Numbered from the stretch's first letter, positions 35,466 to 49,100 are shown. The stretch: 64,000 nucleotides of DNA from Cladorhizidae sp. MBARI D1340-BT2 (GCA_028752905.1 JAQNBH010000007.1:19202065-19266064), one strand, 5' to 3'. Program-made: numbers and translations. The notes: generated by a model not told the origin, from the sequence alone.

Positions 35466-35690
35466 AAGATTCTATATCTTGAGACACACACCCACATAGA
35501 CAAATAAATAGTGATGAAGGACACACCTAATTGGATGACTCTTTATCACTTGAAATAAGACCATGTACACCAGATAAAGATGTATATAATTCTGTACATG
35601 ATTAAATTATAAAGAGTCATTAATTAGGTGTGGTCTGCATGACTATTTTAGAATTGTCTATGTGGGTGTGGTCTCAAGAGATATAATCTT
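35466..35690. repeat. foldback (MITE-like) element, second family
   Basis: Arms at 35466-35546 and 35608-35690 are imperfect complements: ends AAGATTCTATATCTTGAGAC versus its partner, inner part ACCTAATTGGATGACTCTTTAT versus ATAAAGAGTCATTAATTAGG. A related pair is at 13566-13690. Confidence 0.8.
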
Positions 35691-36137
35691 GGTTCCTTCC
35701 TTTTTTGACTAGTCAATCAAGTATAGTTTGTTTGTTTTGGAATTTAAAAAAACTTGTTTAAATATCACGTGTCTATTTTTACCCTATATATATCAGTTCA
35801 TGTACACACCTGTGGCTTTCAGAGTGAATCCAATGAGCATTGCATAATGTTAGCTTCTTTTTAAGCACAGTTCTCTTTTCTGCTTAGGCAGGCCATTCTC
35901 AACTCCCTGTGCAGCCAGTTTTCTTTCCTCTAGCTAAGAATCTGTTGTTTCCTCCTTTCTTCGCTCTATGATGACCATTCCCGACTTAAATAAGCGCGCA
36001 TTTTTAAGATGGGTCACCTATTCATCTTTTTTTACTGGTGAACATGATAGATATGTTCCCCTTTCCCCTGATACATGTATAGATTTATACATCACACATA
36101 GAAGTTCAGGAGTTCACACTAGACCATCAAATTTGGG

Positions 36138-37186
36138 GGGAGGACAGGCTGGTGACGATCATGCCATGCACGGCAATACCAAGTTTTCCATCCAACTCCC
36201 CTGTAAGAGCTCGCTTCACTCACCAATCAGCCATTCCTGTCAGCTATGCAGCACATTCTCGCCTTGCAACAATGACGGTCTATGGAAAGATAATTTCGGA
36301 GGGTTTGCAGGGGGTTATTAGGGTCTTCGAACTTTGTCAATTTCTGCCTGTCTTATTCTGCTATTAAACCATGTAGCCTGTGCTCACTTGTGCACAGCCA
36401 GCCCAGTCCAGCTTAGAATCTCAGGACATTCACTCTATCAGTTGCTTATGATGACCATTCCCGATTTACATAAGCCTGCATTATTTAAGGGGGAGGACCC
36501 ATGAACACATTTTTGTATGGCACACATAAATACATCATGTGCAGCAATGCCAAGTTTTCAATCCAACTAACTCTCGCCAATCAATAATTCTATGTATCAT
36601 AGGAAAATGTATTGATTATCAATGAATTCCCGAGTATTGCATATATAATTATGCATTATAACCATATATGTGGACAAGGACTGGGAAAAAAATCGGCTCC
36701 AATCTGATATATTTTTCATGTTCATGCAAGCTACAGTTCAGGAATAGTGTAGATTGGAAGTTGAAGTGTTGTTAGTGCTGAGCTTATTTGTGAGTTCAAT
36801 GCTAGTTCTTCTCAGAACTCATTGCAAGGCAGAGTTCACTAATTTGTCTCAGAAAGAAGGAAGCATCATTGAGTGTGTGTGTGTGCATAGTGTGCTTCAT
36901 GTAGTAGAGCTCAGGCACTCGTTCAAGTTCAGAGGTATATACTACCTACAACAGCTAGAGGAAGAAGAAGCAACATTTATGAAAAGATGAGCAGGACCAC
37001 TTCCTCCATGAAGCACACTAGGCTTATACCCATTTAGTAATGCTCCAGGAATATTTTCTTCCCTGAGACAAAGTAATGAATGCCTTGCAATGAATTCTGA
37101 GAAGAATTAGCAGCAAGCTCACAGGTAAGCTAAGCATCAACACCACTTTGACTTTCATTCCCCTTTAACAAACATGAAAAATATAT
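36138..37186 (+). repeat. segment present in inverted orientation at 52762-53784
   Basis: About 1.05 kb with a diverged reverse-complement copy 16 kb away. It includes the foldback element at 36700-37186 and a block with GATGACCATTCCCGATTTA that also occurs once more, upstream at about 35970 (an older local duplication). Confidence 0.8.
36700..37186. mobile_element. foldback MITE with CAATCTGATATATTTTTCATG-type ends
   Basis: Left end CAATCTGATATATTTTTC at 36700; right end ATGAAAAATATAT at 37174-37186. The interior is an imperfect palindrome (TTCTCAGAACTCATTGCAAGG against its complement near 37080-37110; GTGTGCTTCATG against CATGAAGCACAC). A copy with better-kept ends is at 52762-53216. No transposase ORF. 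Confidence 0.75.
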
Positions 37187-37639
37187 TTTTAAGCATAGAT
37201 AAATCAAGTGATATTATTTGCTAGGTACTTATTATAATATGATGGACAAAAGAAATGGAAGGTACTTAATATACCTGATGTGCCAGGAGGAATGGAAGGT
37301 GCCATGGTCTGATACGTGTCATTTGTGACTGACGTCCATTCAGCAATTGGAGAGGCACAAATGGGCATTAGTACTTGTTGTCCTGCTTCTGTAAGAATAC
37401 TAAATTTTCTGTACAGGTATAAGCCATCAACGTCCACAACACTGGTGCCTTCTTTCTGGGCCTGTTTCATTCTAGATAAATGATTTGTGCTAACTATGCT
37501 TATAGCTATATATATATACCTGGTAATAAGCTCCTGTTTCTTCCAAGAAGTACAGGCCTTGATTCCTCTTCCTCGAATGGTTCTGAGAGGTTTGCTCCTG
37601 GAATATCTTCTGGAGAAAGATACACCTCGCTATCCATAA

Positions 37640-40295
37640 CTTCTTAGTTAATGCACCATAATCCTGATCTAATCTGTATAGTTGAATCTTGGTTGAGCAA
37701 TGAAATTGTTGATGCGGAGGTATCGTTAGCAAACTATACAACAATTAGACTGGACAGAAATCGTCATGGTGGTGGAATACTGGTCCTGGTGAAGGACAGC
37801 ATTACTTTAAACCTGTTCCGCACGATCTCGAGTTAATATTTTTATCCATTACTTGTCCCTCTGCAAAATCACTTTGCTTAGGCATCTTTTATAGACCACC
37901 CTCGGCTTCCACTATGCTCATTGACAAGCTGTCTGATGTTGTTACCTCAATAACCTTCTCAAATTTTATTGGACTTCAATATCAATATGCTGGAACCTTC
38001 CTCAAATAGAAACCGGCTAATAAATTTTATGATTTGACACAAGCTGTGCTACAACCCACGCACTACAGTAATGATGGTATTCCATCAATTATTGATCTGG
38101 CTGTGGTAATGGATATTGAGAAAATACAGTGCAATGTTATTCCACCAATCGACAACTCGGACCACCAAGGGCTGCTTGTTGAATGCGTGGGGATTGATTC
38201 AGCTATCCAGATAAGACCCCGGAGAAATATTTGTTTGCTGATTTCGGTAAGGCAAATGAGCTTCTGGAAAATCTGGATCTAGATGTCATCTTTGAAAGTG
38301 GTGACATCAGCCATTGTTGGTCAGATTGGAAAAGTGCGTTTTGGGAAATTATAACATCCTGCATACCAAGTTCTATCTTACCTGACAAAATTCAACCACC
38401 ACATGAAAAAATCGATTACTCAGGCAATTAGGAAAATAAACTTGTATAGGAGAGCCAAAGGAAATCGTCGCAGTTATTCTTTCCAAAGATACAAGCACAT
38501 GAGATCAAAAGTATCCTCTATGCTCCGACAATCAAAGAAATTTTTTTATGGTCCAAAAAACCCAAAAGCCTTTTGGAAAACCGTGAGATCAGCAAAAAAA
38601 AAGAAATCATCAATTCCAGCTCTTACCTCTGGTACAATGAACATAACCAATAATGCTGAGAAGACTAACTTGATAAATGACCATTTTTCATCTAAGTTCA
38701 ACACATTAGTTCCAACTGTCGTGTGACTATTTCAACAACACTCCAATTGCCGAGCAGATACCAACAACCTCTTGTGTAATGAAGAAGAAATTCTTGAGCT
38801 CATTCAGTCTTTGGATATTTCTAAGGCAAGCGGACCTGATGAACTATCAGCAAAGATGTTAAAAGCTACTGCTCCGAGTATTGCACGGGCCATAACACGA
38901 CCATTCAACTTTTCCTAGATTAATGGATATCTTCCAGCTGACTCAAAGATAGCTAGGGTTACACCAGTGTCAAAATCATCCTGTAAATCTGATCCATCAC
39001 AATATTGACCTATTTCCCTTTTGTCTTTGGTGAGCAAGCTCTTGGAGAAGCATGTCCATAAATACATGATGGATAAATTGTATGATCACTCAGTCCTGTC
39101 ACAATATCAATGGGGATTCCTAAAAGGCAGGTCAACTACTGGTGCTCTACTTAGTAGTTGGCACAAATCTCTTGAACTTGGGTCTGAAGTATGTGCAATC
39201 TTTCTGGATCTGGCAAAGGCTTTTAACAAAGTACCTCATGTACCTTTGCTGAACAAGCTTACTGATCTACACCTAGACTAATACTTAATTAGGTGGCTGG
39301 GAAATTACCTATTGGACAGACATCAGTTTGTGGAATGGTCAAGACTCGACTATGACCCAAGTTCTTTCTGGTGTCCGGCAAGTTTCAGTCTTGGGCCCAC
39401 TGCTCTTTCTAATATATATAGATGAAGTAGCTGGTGTTGCATCGGATCAAAACCACATAGTGTTCTTTGCTGATGACATTTTAATGTATCGAGAAATAAC
39501 GTCACCCAGTGATCATGTGCAAGTGCAGAGATTCCTTGACTCTATCAGTGCCTGGTTTATTGAAAACTACATGAGTTTCAATGCATTGAAATGCAAACAC
39601 ATGCTGATCTCGCATAAAACAAACCATCTCATGGGCAAGATGAGATTACATGGTGCAGAGCTTCAAAGAGTGTCTGTCTTCAAATATCTTGGTGTATGGG
39701 TGAGCGACAATCTCAGCTGGTCGCACATTACACAGATCACTAGGAGAGCTAATAAACATCATCTACAGAAACTTTTACAAGCATTCAAGTGAAGGTACTC
39801 TTCTTCAATTGTACCTTGCATATGTTAGACCCATTCTGGAATATGGTGCCCCTGTGTGGGATCCACTCCACCCACATAGATGAACTGGAAAAAGTGCAGA
39901 GATTTGCACTTCAGATGGCATCCAAACAGTGGCACACAGACTACTCCACTTTGCTAGCTTGGTCTGAACTATATACCAAGTTCGGCATCCCGTAGAACAT
40001 TTCTGAAACTATGCTACTTGGCTCATACCCCGCATGGATCTGTCCACTCCACTCACCTACCACTACAAACTAGACAAATGGACATTCGGCTAAGGAGCTA
40101 CAACGAGACAAGTTCCCTTCGCCAGACATACACTTACTTTATGGAACATATTACCTGTTTGAAATTAGAACATGCCAAACTTTCTCCGTCAATTACAAAG
40201 TTTTTTGTATCATTAAGTTTCCTTTATTTTTATCGGGGAAGTCACTCATATTATTTGCATATATTCCTGTAATACCAAAATAATAATAATAAGTA
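37640..40295 (+). mobile_element. decayed LINE (non-LTR retrotransposon)
   Basis: A plus-strand element broken into several frames. Pieces in order: C-terminal part of an AP-type endonuclease (ICIVESWLS and RHGGGILVLVKD motifs near 37660-37800); the post-endonuclease region (GIPSIIDLAV, about 38070); RT (SKLLEKHV near 39040, FLDLAKAFNKVPH near 39200, FADD at about 39468); and the C-terminal domain (about 39800-40060). It ends in AATAATAATAATAA near 40280, a simple 3' tail of the sort some LINEs carry. The pattern fits the Jockey/CR1/L2 group; the exact clade is unsure. Frameshifts and stops mean it is dead. Confidence 0.88.
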
Positions 40296-40787
40296 TAGGA
40301 TAGCCTATACAAAAGAGCGCCTCCGAGTTTTCGGTTACCCCGAGGCGAAGCCGAGGAATGTAACAGCAGGTTTACACTGGCGTATTACTCATACTACATT
40401 GCGCATGCGCTAAACTACACGCGGTTTAAAATTAAAAAAGTGTACCTATGTACCTACAGTTATTAACCAATCAGATTAGACACAGATGACGTGATGTAGT
40501 ATAAAGATACTGAACACGACGAACCGCTTGGCCTTTTACTTGCTGCTAAATTGGAATAGCCGTGCGCGAGGCGAGTTTAAAAAAGCTGAAACTCCATACA
40601 GGAATACATTTTGCTGGCACCCACAGCCGTGACGTTACAGCAATTAATTTTTAAATGAATTCCTTATGCCTTACGTACATGCAAATTGGAGTAGGCAAAG
40701 TCTTTAATTAACTGGAAGATAGCTCCACAGTACCGTGAAGGGGGATAAAACATCCTATCTAGGCGAGTCACTAGACGGGCCCTACCT
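40296..40787 (+). other. region upstream of the second VWA5A-like copy
   Basis: GC-richer than its surroundings, with CCCCGAGGCGAAGCCGAGG at about 40338 and GCGCATGCGC at about 40401. It shares nothing obvious with the promoter side of the intact copy, so the duplicated gene lost its original 5' end. Confidence 0.5.
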
Positions 40788-42073
40788 GTGATCTCACAAG
40801 CGCGCTCGGCACTTTTTGAGTGGAGTAGGATATTTTCGCCTATCTTCTATTGCTCTGCCTTCGCAATGCTAGAACCTGCTTTGTATCTGGCATTGATTGG
40901 TCTCCAGATCGTAGGCAAGGAAGTTCTGATTCCTCTCAAGTCATGTAATGTAAAGGCTGAGGTTCATGGCTACGTGGTCGGCTTAAATTCTACTCTCAAG
41001 TATGTCAATAACAATGATATGCCAGTGGAGGTGCTGTTCAGATTTCCTGTGGAGGAATCGTATGCTGTAGTGGGGATGGAAGCTGTTATTGCTGGCAGAA
41101 GGATCAAAGCTGAAATCAAAAAGAAGGAAGAGGCCAAACAAGATTATAATAACGCCATAGCCAGTGGTCACACTGCAGCTTTTGCAGAACTGAAATCTGG
41201 TGACATATTCAGTGTTTCTCTTGGAAATCTGCCAGGTGGAGCTGAAGCACAAATCCACCTTAAGCTTGTTGGGGAACTTTCTATAGACGCTGAAGGAGGA
41301 GTGAGGTTCACACTTCCAGCCGTTCTGAAGCCACGGTACACTCCTTCAGGGTCCACAGACCCTCTGGCAGCAGCAAGCAAAGCTACGCAAGGCCAGGCTC
41401 CAGCTGTTTACCACTTCAAAATGAATGTTAAAAAAGATGGAGTGTCTGATGTGACATCACCAACTCACACCATATCGGTCGACAAGAGTGGTGAAGTGAT
41501 CATCGTATCTCTCTCAGGTGAAGATGCTCAGCCTCTCAAAAAGGACCTGGTTATCCTGGTGCACCAGGCCAACCCCCACCTTCCTAAAGTTGTGTACGAG
41601 CTGGGTGACCCAACTTTGAGCCAGCGCTCTTACATGGGAGCCCCTGCTGTAATGCTCAGCTTTTCCCCCCAGTTTGAAGTGAAGCATACTGCTGTTGAGT
41701 TCATCTTCCTTGTGGACCGCAGTGCGAGCATGAGTGATTCTTACATCGAGATGGCCAGTGAGACACTGATTCTATTTCTGAAGAGTATCCCCCCTGGCTG
41801 CAGTTTCAACATCATTGGCTTTGGGTCCAGGTATACTTCTCTGTTCCCTGAAAGTGTACCTTACAATCAGGAACATCTCGATGGTGCCATTAGGCATGCT
41901 GAAACTCTGGAAGCCGATATGGGAGGGACAAAACTTCTCGGTCCTCTGCAACATATTTTTCGTCAGGAAACACTGCCAGGGTTGCCTAGACAAGTATTTG
42001 TGTTGACTGATGGATCTGTCAGTAACACCCAAGACTGCATTGATGAAGTCTCCCGGAATGCAGCCAAATGCAG
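40788..42073 (+). pseudogene. second VWA5A-like copy, exon 1 (VIT and vWA)
   Basis: Close relative of 22019-23292. Similarity starts sharply at GCATTGATTGG (codons A-L-I-G-L), within exon 1; the upstream residues differ, so the first 30 codons of the other copy are replaced. The ORF begins at ATG 40788 or 40866. VIT and vWA domains are readable. The metal site reads DRSAS rather than DRSGS, but T and D (GGTK, TDGS) remain. Donor AG|GTATGC ends it at 42073. The exon itself is open; I call the gene broken because of exon 3. Confidence 0.8.
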
Positions 42074-42530
42074 GTATGCCTGTTACAATATTGATGTGGT
42101 AGCAGACGAGCTCCATTTTATATGTCGTGAAAAAAGGAATTTTATTCACCTACCATTTATTTTTGTCCATGTTGCACAAATAGAAAATGATGAATATTTA
42201 GGATGTCAGTATATGCTCTAGCAGTAGGAGCTAAAGGACCTACCTATTTCTTGTACTCTACTGCTGCCTGCCACATGGAAGCCAAGCCAAGCAACTGAAG
42301 CTAAGGAGGCCGGAAGAGGGCCTGTAAAGCTGGTCTCACAGCCCATGCCTGTGAGATTAGTAGGGACATGAAAAATTAGTGCGGTTCCTCTGCAACCATC
42401 TCTCATGTCAAACTCATGTTCTGGTCACAGTGTCTACCAACAACTGAACTCAAATGCATGAACAGAAAATGCACATCTCACCATCATTATGTTGCATACA
42501 TCTCATTGATGCTGTTCCGTCATTCTCTAG

Positions 42531-42645
42531 GGTCTTCACATTCGGGATTGGGTCAGGAGCATCCTCAGCACTGGTCAACGGGCTGGCCAAAGCTGGGCGT
42601 GGTACTGCCGAGTTTATCAAGGAAGGGGAAAGAATGCAGCCCAAG
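42531..42645 (+). pseudogene. second VWA5A-like copy, exon 2
   Basis: 115 bp, same length and splice sites as 21444-21558 (TCTCTAG|GG and AAG|GTCAGT). It completes the vWA domain and is undamaged. Confidence 0.8.
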
Positions 42646-43189
42646 GTCAGTCAATTAATTAATACTAATAATATAATAATTATAATAATAATTAATACTT
42701 AATGACTTGAATGCTTGTGCTCTCAAACAGTATGATGCAGATCTTAGCTGACATGACACATGACAACCTTCGCCCCCCCCAGATCAAGATGCAGCATTAA
42801 AATATATATTCTAGAGTCATTGAAACTCTCCAAATTGGTGGAGTTTGAGCAGATGAAAGTGGAAGTATCATATTCCTCGATTAGAATGTGTCCTCGATTT
42901 GAATGCTCAGCACACCTATAATTATATTGCAATGGGCATGCTCATAAGTGAATATTAGTAGAGTATGCACGAGTACAGGAATGCTGTAGTGTTGCGAAAG
43001 AAACCACAATTATTGCTAGACAATAACTTTCTCGGCTTAAATTCACTCACTCAGAAATTTCGTGAGTAAATCTCAACCAACTCATTTGACATACTGTAGA
43101 TCCATGACTTTCTTTATGATCAACTAAATTTACTCACTCGATGTTTCGGCTAGATGCTCTGACCTTCACTAGAGATGCTAAGACTCACC

Positions 43190-43790
43190 TGACACAACAG
43201 GCTATCGTCGTGTCTCTGTCGTCAAGCTCAATGGCATCGAGTGGTCTCTGTCAAGGTCAATGATATATCGTCAAGTGGTTTGTGTCTGTATTGATCTCAA
43301 TGATATCATATCAAGTGGTGCTCAATGATATCATATCGTCAAGTGGCCTGAGTCTGTGTTGAGTTCAATGATATCATATCATCAAGTGGTCTGTGTCTCT
43401 GTTCAAGGTCAATGATATCATATCGTCAAGTGGCCTGAGTCTGTGTTGAGTTCAATGATATCATATCATCCAGTGGTCCGTGTCTATGTTGAGGTCAATG
43501 ATAACATAATCAAGTGGCCTGTGTCGGTGTTGAGGTCAATGATAACATCATCAAGTGGTCTGTGTCTATGTTGAGGTCAATGATAACATCATCAAGTGGT
43601 CTGTGTCTATGTTGAGGTCAATGATAACATCATCAAGTGGTCTGTGTCTGTGTTGAGCTCAATGATAACATCATCAAGTGGTCTGTGTCTGTGTTGAGGT
43701 CAATGATAACATCATCAAGTGGTCTGTGTCTGTGTTGAGGTCAATGATAACATCATCAAGTGGTCTATGTCTGTGTTGAGCTCATGATAC
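43190..43790. repeat. 41-bp tandem repeat
   Basis: About a dozen copies of a unit with TCAATGATAACATCATCAAG and TGGTCTGTGTCTGTGTTGAG. The first third uses an older variant (GATATCATATCGTCAAGTGG) with irregular spacing; the later copies are regular. It lies in intron 2 of the second VWA5A-like copy. Confidence 0.9.
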
Positions 43791-43877
43791 ATACTTGTCA
43801 ACTTTCCGTAAGTTAATTCCGGGACATTTACGGCACGAATTTCCAACCACGCCCCCTAATTAGCGTGAGCGTTTCCC

Positions 43878-44525
43878 ACCCTTAATTGATGCAGTGTATT
43901 GTGTGATGTTGATGCAGTGTATTGTGTGATGTTGATAGTGTATTGTGTGATGTTGATGCAGTGTATTGTGTGATGTTGATGCCTTGTATTGTGTGATGTT
44001 GATGCAGTGTATTGTGTGATATTGATGCAGTGTATTGTGTGATGTTGATAGTGTATTGTGTGATGTTGATGCAGTGTATTGTGTGATGTTGATGCAGTGT
44101 ATTGTGTGATGTTGATGCAATGTATTGTGTGATGTTGATGCAATGTATTGTGTGATGTTGATGCAGTGTATTGTGTGATGTTGATGCAGTGTATTGTGTG
44201 ATGTTGATGCAGTGTATTGTGTGATGTTCATGCAGTGTATTGTGTGATGTTGATGCAGTGTATTGTGTGATGTTGATGCAGTGGATTGTGTGATGTTGAT
44301 GCAGTGTATTGTGTGATGTTGATGCAATGTATGATGTGATGTTGATGCAGTGTGTTGTGTGATGTTGATGCAGTGTGTTGTGTGATGTTGATGTTGATGC
44401 AGTGTATTGTGTGATGTTGATGCAGTGTATTGTGTGATGTTGATGCAGTGTATTGTGTGATGTTGATGCAGTGTATTGTGTGATGTTGATGCAGTGTATT
44501 GTGTGATGTTGATGCAGTGTATGTA
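43878..44525. repeat. 23-bp minisatellite, about 28 copies
   Basis: The unit contains GTGTATTGTGTGATGTTGA preceded by TGCA; a few copies are shortened (for example near 43935 and 44048). It lies in the same intron as the 41-bp array. The minus-strand ORFs here are not genes. Confidence 0.93.
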
Positions 44526-45077
44526 TTTCATGTACTACAAATAAATAATAGGTTCAAAGGTCAAATGCAAACTCTCCATATACAGAGTCAAAACTTGAAA
44601 ACAACTCAATTAACAGTAACGTGTGTCCAAATTTGCAAATTCTACCACCTTATGTTGGTGATTGCAAGGTTTGCTGCTTGGCTCCTCCCTAGACTTGCAG
44701 CAAAGTTGGTGACCAGTAAAAGCTGCACTCCTCTGTCACCAGCATGCTCCGTGGTGGCCCATCTCAAAAGCTATAGGCACTCCAAACTTTGCATGTATAT
44801 TAACTGTGTCTAGGGTGTGTGCGATAGCATTGCCTGTAATATCCTAGACAGCGTTTGATTATCAATCAGGGCCTCCTGGCTTTCAGCAGGTCAAGTAAAC
44901 TTTAATGCTAATGCTATGACATACTGAGCAGGTGTTGTTACTATATTTAGCTACCTAATAATATGACTTGTGCCATGACATAATTACTATACATTACGTA
45001 ATTCCATTGTGAACGTTTCATCTGTCCAAATCTCTAGTTTCATGTGACAACTTTAACCCTTTCTCTGTGCACCTCAG

Positions 45078-46149
45078 GTTATTGGCAGTTTGAAACGAGC
45101 ACTACAGCCATCTGTGACTGAACTGGAAGTCAACTTCAACCTCCCCTCAGGCTTTGAAGCATTCCAAGCACCCAGCAACATCCCCACCATCTTCAATGGT
45201 GATTAAAATTGTCATCTACGGCATTCTCAAGAGCAAGGCTGCTTCAGACAACCCACTTCAATCTGGAGTCCAGGGAACTGCATCGCTCAAAGGTCAGATA
45301 TTTGAAGAGAAAATAGCACACACAGTTTCCTTTGATATTCCTGCCCCTCCAATAAAGGGTGAAGATCAACTGGAATCATCCACTGGATTTGACATGCCCG
45401 TAGTCCACCAGCTTGCAGCCAAGTCTCTCCTTAGTGACTGGGCAGCCGGGAAGGGGTGGAGCTCCACTTCTCTTACCCACGAGAGGGAACAGGAAAGCAT
45501 TAATCTCAGCATCGAGTCGGGCGTGATCTCCGAGCACACGGCCTTTGTGGCAGTAGATGTGGAGCAAACCCAGCCCATAGAGGGTGCCAAAATCTTTTAT
45601 GATGTCACTGCAACTTATGTTGATGAAGACCTGGATTCTCTTTTACTAGGTCATGATTACGATCAAGATCTCACTGGATCATGTCTACCGTCATCTCAAG
45701 AACATGATGTATTTGGATCAGATTTATATTTATCTCCACCAGGTGATGCCATTGCATCTCTCTTTGAAGCTTCATCCTCTCAAGTACAGTCTGACAGCAT
45801 GCAAGATTTTATGGCTCAACCGAGGCAGACAAGTACAGGAGGAGAGTCTCAGTGTGATCTGACAGCTCTTATTTCACTTCAGCAAGCCAATGGGAATTGG
45901 TTGCTAGGAGATCTTTGTGACAAGTTCTTGCAGAAGAAGACAGAAGCTAAAACAAAGCGCCCAGCCGATTTGCCTGAAGAAGTTTGGGCCACCATTATTG
46001 GGTTGGTTTGCCTTGAAAGTCGCTGTGCTCAGCAGAAGGACGAGTGGGAGCTGGTGGCTCTCAAGGCAGAAATGTGGCTAAGCAGTCAGAGCTTGCCACA
46101 AGGCCTCTCCATGCAGTCACTCAAGGAGATGGCCAAGACTGTGATTTAG
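45078..46149 (+). pseudogene. second VWA5A-like copy, exon 3, frameshifted
   Basis: The acceptor CACCTCAG|GTT starts the exon at 45078. The frame stops at TAA 45204-45206, codon 43, because the copy has one more T than the intact gene within TGATTAAAATTG. Beyond it, the C-terminal region is open and similar to the intact gene in a second frame (45207-46149). Its linker is acidic (DEDLDSLLLG) instead of Gly/Pro-rich. Similarity to the other copy ends two or three bases after the stop codon. Either the copy is a recent pseudogene or it makes a protein lacking the C-terminal half. Confidence 0.8.
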
Positions 46150-49100
46150 TACCTACTTATCCCTGGTGGGTCACCCTCCAAATACTGGGCATGCTGCCTA
46201 ACTTTAGCTCCTGCAGAGGACTTAACCATGTAACACATTCAAACAAACTTAGAATTCGAATCCATAGTGTGTTGTGTGTGATAGCTTACCTATATACCAT
46301 AGCTATATCCATTTTTGTAAGTAATGAATGCCATGGAATTATATAAACACAGCAAGCCAAAAAAAAAAATCTGAGTAAATCCAGATGAGGTTACACCTTT
46401 GTCTGCTACTTGACTAAACAGTCTGGTGGAGCATGTTACAAAAGGACTGCATCTGCATAGCTGTGCAGACTTAACTGTGGATGTTGCTATGGTATATAAC
46501 AGTAACAAGGGAAAAACCATCATGTTTTAAATTAAAAACAAACAGCTGACCTATCAAAGAAGAGAAACAATCAAAGAAGAGAAACAAGACTACCAGTCAT
46601 GTGATCCTTTACAATTTAAAATGGATTCCTAATCTACATATATACCTTCTCAAAGAGTTATGCCCCAGAGCATTCTAACTGCACATTCTGGGATATCATT
46701 TTTCACTTTTAAATGTGTAGCATTGGCACAAAAATAGTAAGAAGATGAAGAAGAATCGGATTTCCATAGACCCACTAGATCCCTTTCCTTCTCAACAGAA
46801 CCATTGGATCCCTTTCATGGGGACGCCCTAGGGGTCCATGAACCGCCATTTGAGAACTCCTTATATACACCAAGCAAGCATTATGCAAATAAAAAATTTA
46901 AAAACAGTATAAATTGGTGCACCCAGGTTGAAATAGCAAAGAGTGATCAACTGGTTGTAGTATAGATGGGTAAAGTATTCTCTCTTGACAGATATATATA
47001 ATATGTTTCAAGTTGTTTTTTGTTTGTTGGGTTGAGTCTGGTTGAGCGATAGTACTATACTGAGTGTATGACCTTCAGGTCGCCAGGGCTCTCACCTGGT
47101 TAAGTGTCATGACGCAGGGACCACTGCGTAACTACCTGAGCATGCCCAGAGCATTGTTCTATTACTTCAGTAATTATTATATAAACGTGACGTCAAAATT
47201 CACCTCGGATTTCTGGAAAATAATTTGCCAAAACTGGGAATGAAGTTGTCTGTCAATTATTTCAAGAAGACTTCATGCTCACTTAGAGCGCCAGGACTGG
47301 ATTCGAGGGAGAAAGTACTTATGCTTACCTTGGCAGCTCTGAAATTGATTGTAATGCCATAGCAGCCATGAGGTGAGCTGTTGTCGATGGTGGTATATAT
47401 AGCTGGTCTTGTCCTTACACTATCTAGAGAAGATTCTGATGGCAGCAACGATCAGCATGAATTGTCCCAAGGTAAGCAATGATGAATAGATGAAACTAAA
47501 AGCATGGTTGCTGTATGTATAATAACAGTATACTCAAGTGGTTTATAAAACCCGTTTCCTGGGAACTGTGTAGGTAGTTGGTAGGTAGTTGGGCAAGTAA
47601 TTCCCTGCTAGATTTACAATAGATTCTGGATTCCTCAACTGTTCTCATTCATCTTCCTCCACGAGTCAGAGACACTGGGCACCATTCCTGCTCATCATGG
47701 GTGTGATGGTTGAGCCATGTAGCTGGTCCATCTACTGGAGGCTCTGTTGCTGGTAAATATGTGCATGTAATTCTAAAAGTGCACTTGTATTCGCAATAGA
47801 CTTGTCTTTCTCAACCTTCCTCGTTCGAACGAGTCTGAGGTACAGGAAACCTTTCCCGCTCATAATGGCTGTAGTCATGGATGAGCCATTGCTCCTGGCC
47901 CATCTGCTCTATTATTGTTTGAGCAGACCACTAACCCATTTGCTAATAAGTTGACATGTGGCCCACTTTACATTCCGTATGTGGTTGTGCAAACATATCT
48001 GCTTTTGACTCTTTTCTTTTGACTCGTTTCAACAAGTTTTTTACGGAGGATGTTGCTTGTGATTGAGATGAGCTATAATTGTGCTAACAGTATATAGACC
48101 TTGTCCTAGGTGTGATACCACTGTGGAGGAAACGAAGGGTGTACTGTGTGTTGTGGGTATTGTCGATCTTCCACGTCTGGGGCTCTACTGGAGCACTCGA
48201 TCATCAGTGCAGCTTCTTTGGAGGTTGGGACAACTGTTTTGTTTGGCTGATAGCACTCAGCAGCACCATATTGGTCAACCACTCACAGTTCTAGCAAAGT
48301 TTGAACCCGTGTGTGTACATTTATAATAATAAATTTCATGAACCATTAATCCATTATTATTTCTATCTGCTAACATAATATTTGCACATCTGTGGTTGTT
48401 TGCTAAGCAACTAGAATTCTTCCATAGTAGGCCATTATCAACAGTGCTGTGGTTTGTTGCTAAGCAATCATTTTGTTCTTCGGTGCATAAGCAAACATCT
48501 TGATACGCAGTGATTTTTACTTCCTGTTTGTATGATGAATAACAATGTGTGTTGTTGCTATCCAACCAAACTTCCTGTTTCTTATAAAATAATATTCACA
48601 ACATTGTGTTTTGTTGCTAAGCAATTATAATATCCATCAACTCATCAGCTACCATCTGATATATGGTTGCTACATACCTTCCATTCATCATTCTTCCTTC
48701 ATTAAAAAAAAAAAAATGTGAAAATCAATAATCCATAATAAAGTTGGTGAGAGACTTTTCTAGCTTTTTATCGCTGTTGGACACTACATATGTCACCACG
48801 TGCCATGTCTTGTTGCTATTGTTGATTATCTATATAGGGTCAGCTACATAGTTTCTCTGAAGAACTCCACAAACCAAACAGCAGAGCTTATCTACAGCTC
48901 CCTTCAGACTTGGTAACAGGGCACGCCACAAACCAAACAGCACAGGACATTCACTCAGCTTATATTATACAGCACTTACAGTCTTTACTCAATTCAGTCT
49001 TTACTCAATTACAATTATAAAACAGCATGTAAGTTAGCTTGACTGTACTGTGTTATCGACAAGCACTGCTACACAAGCCTTTTTACCGCAATCAAGAAAC

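Noticed and set aside
43856..44531. His/Thr-rich repeat ORFs on the minus strand
   Set aside because: Products of the 23-bp array in an intron; overlapping frames are equally open.
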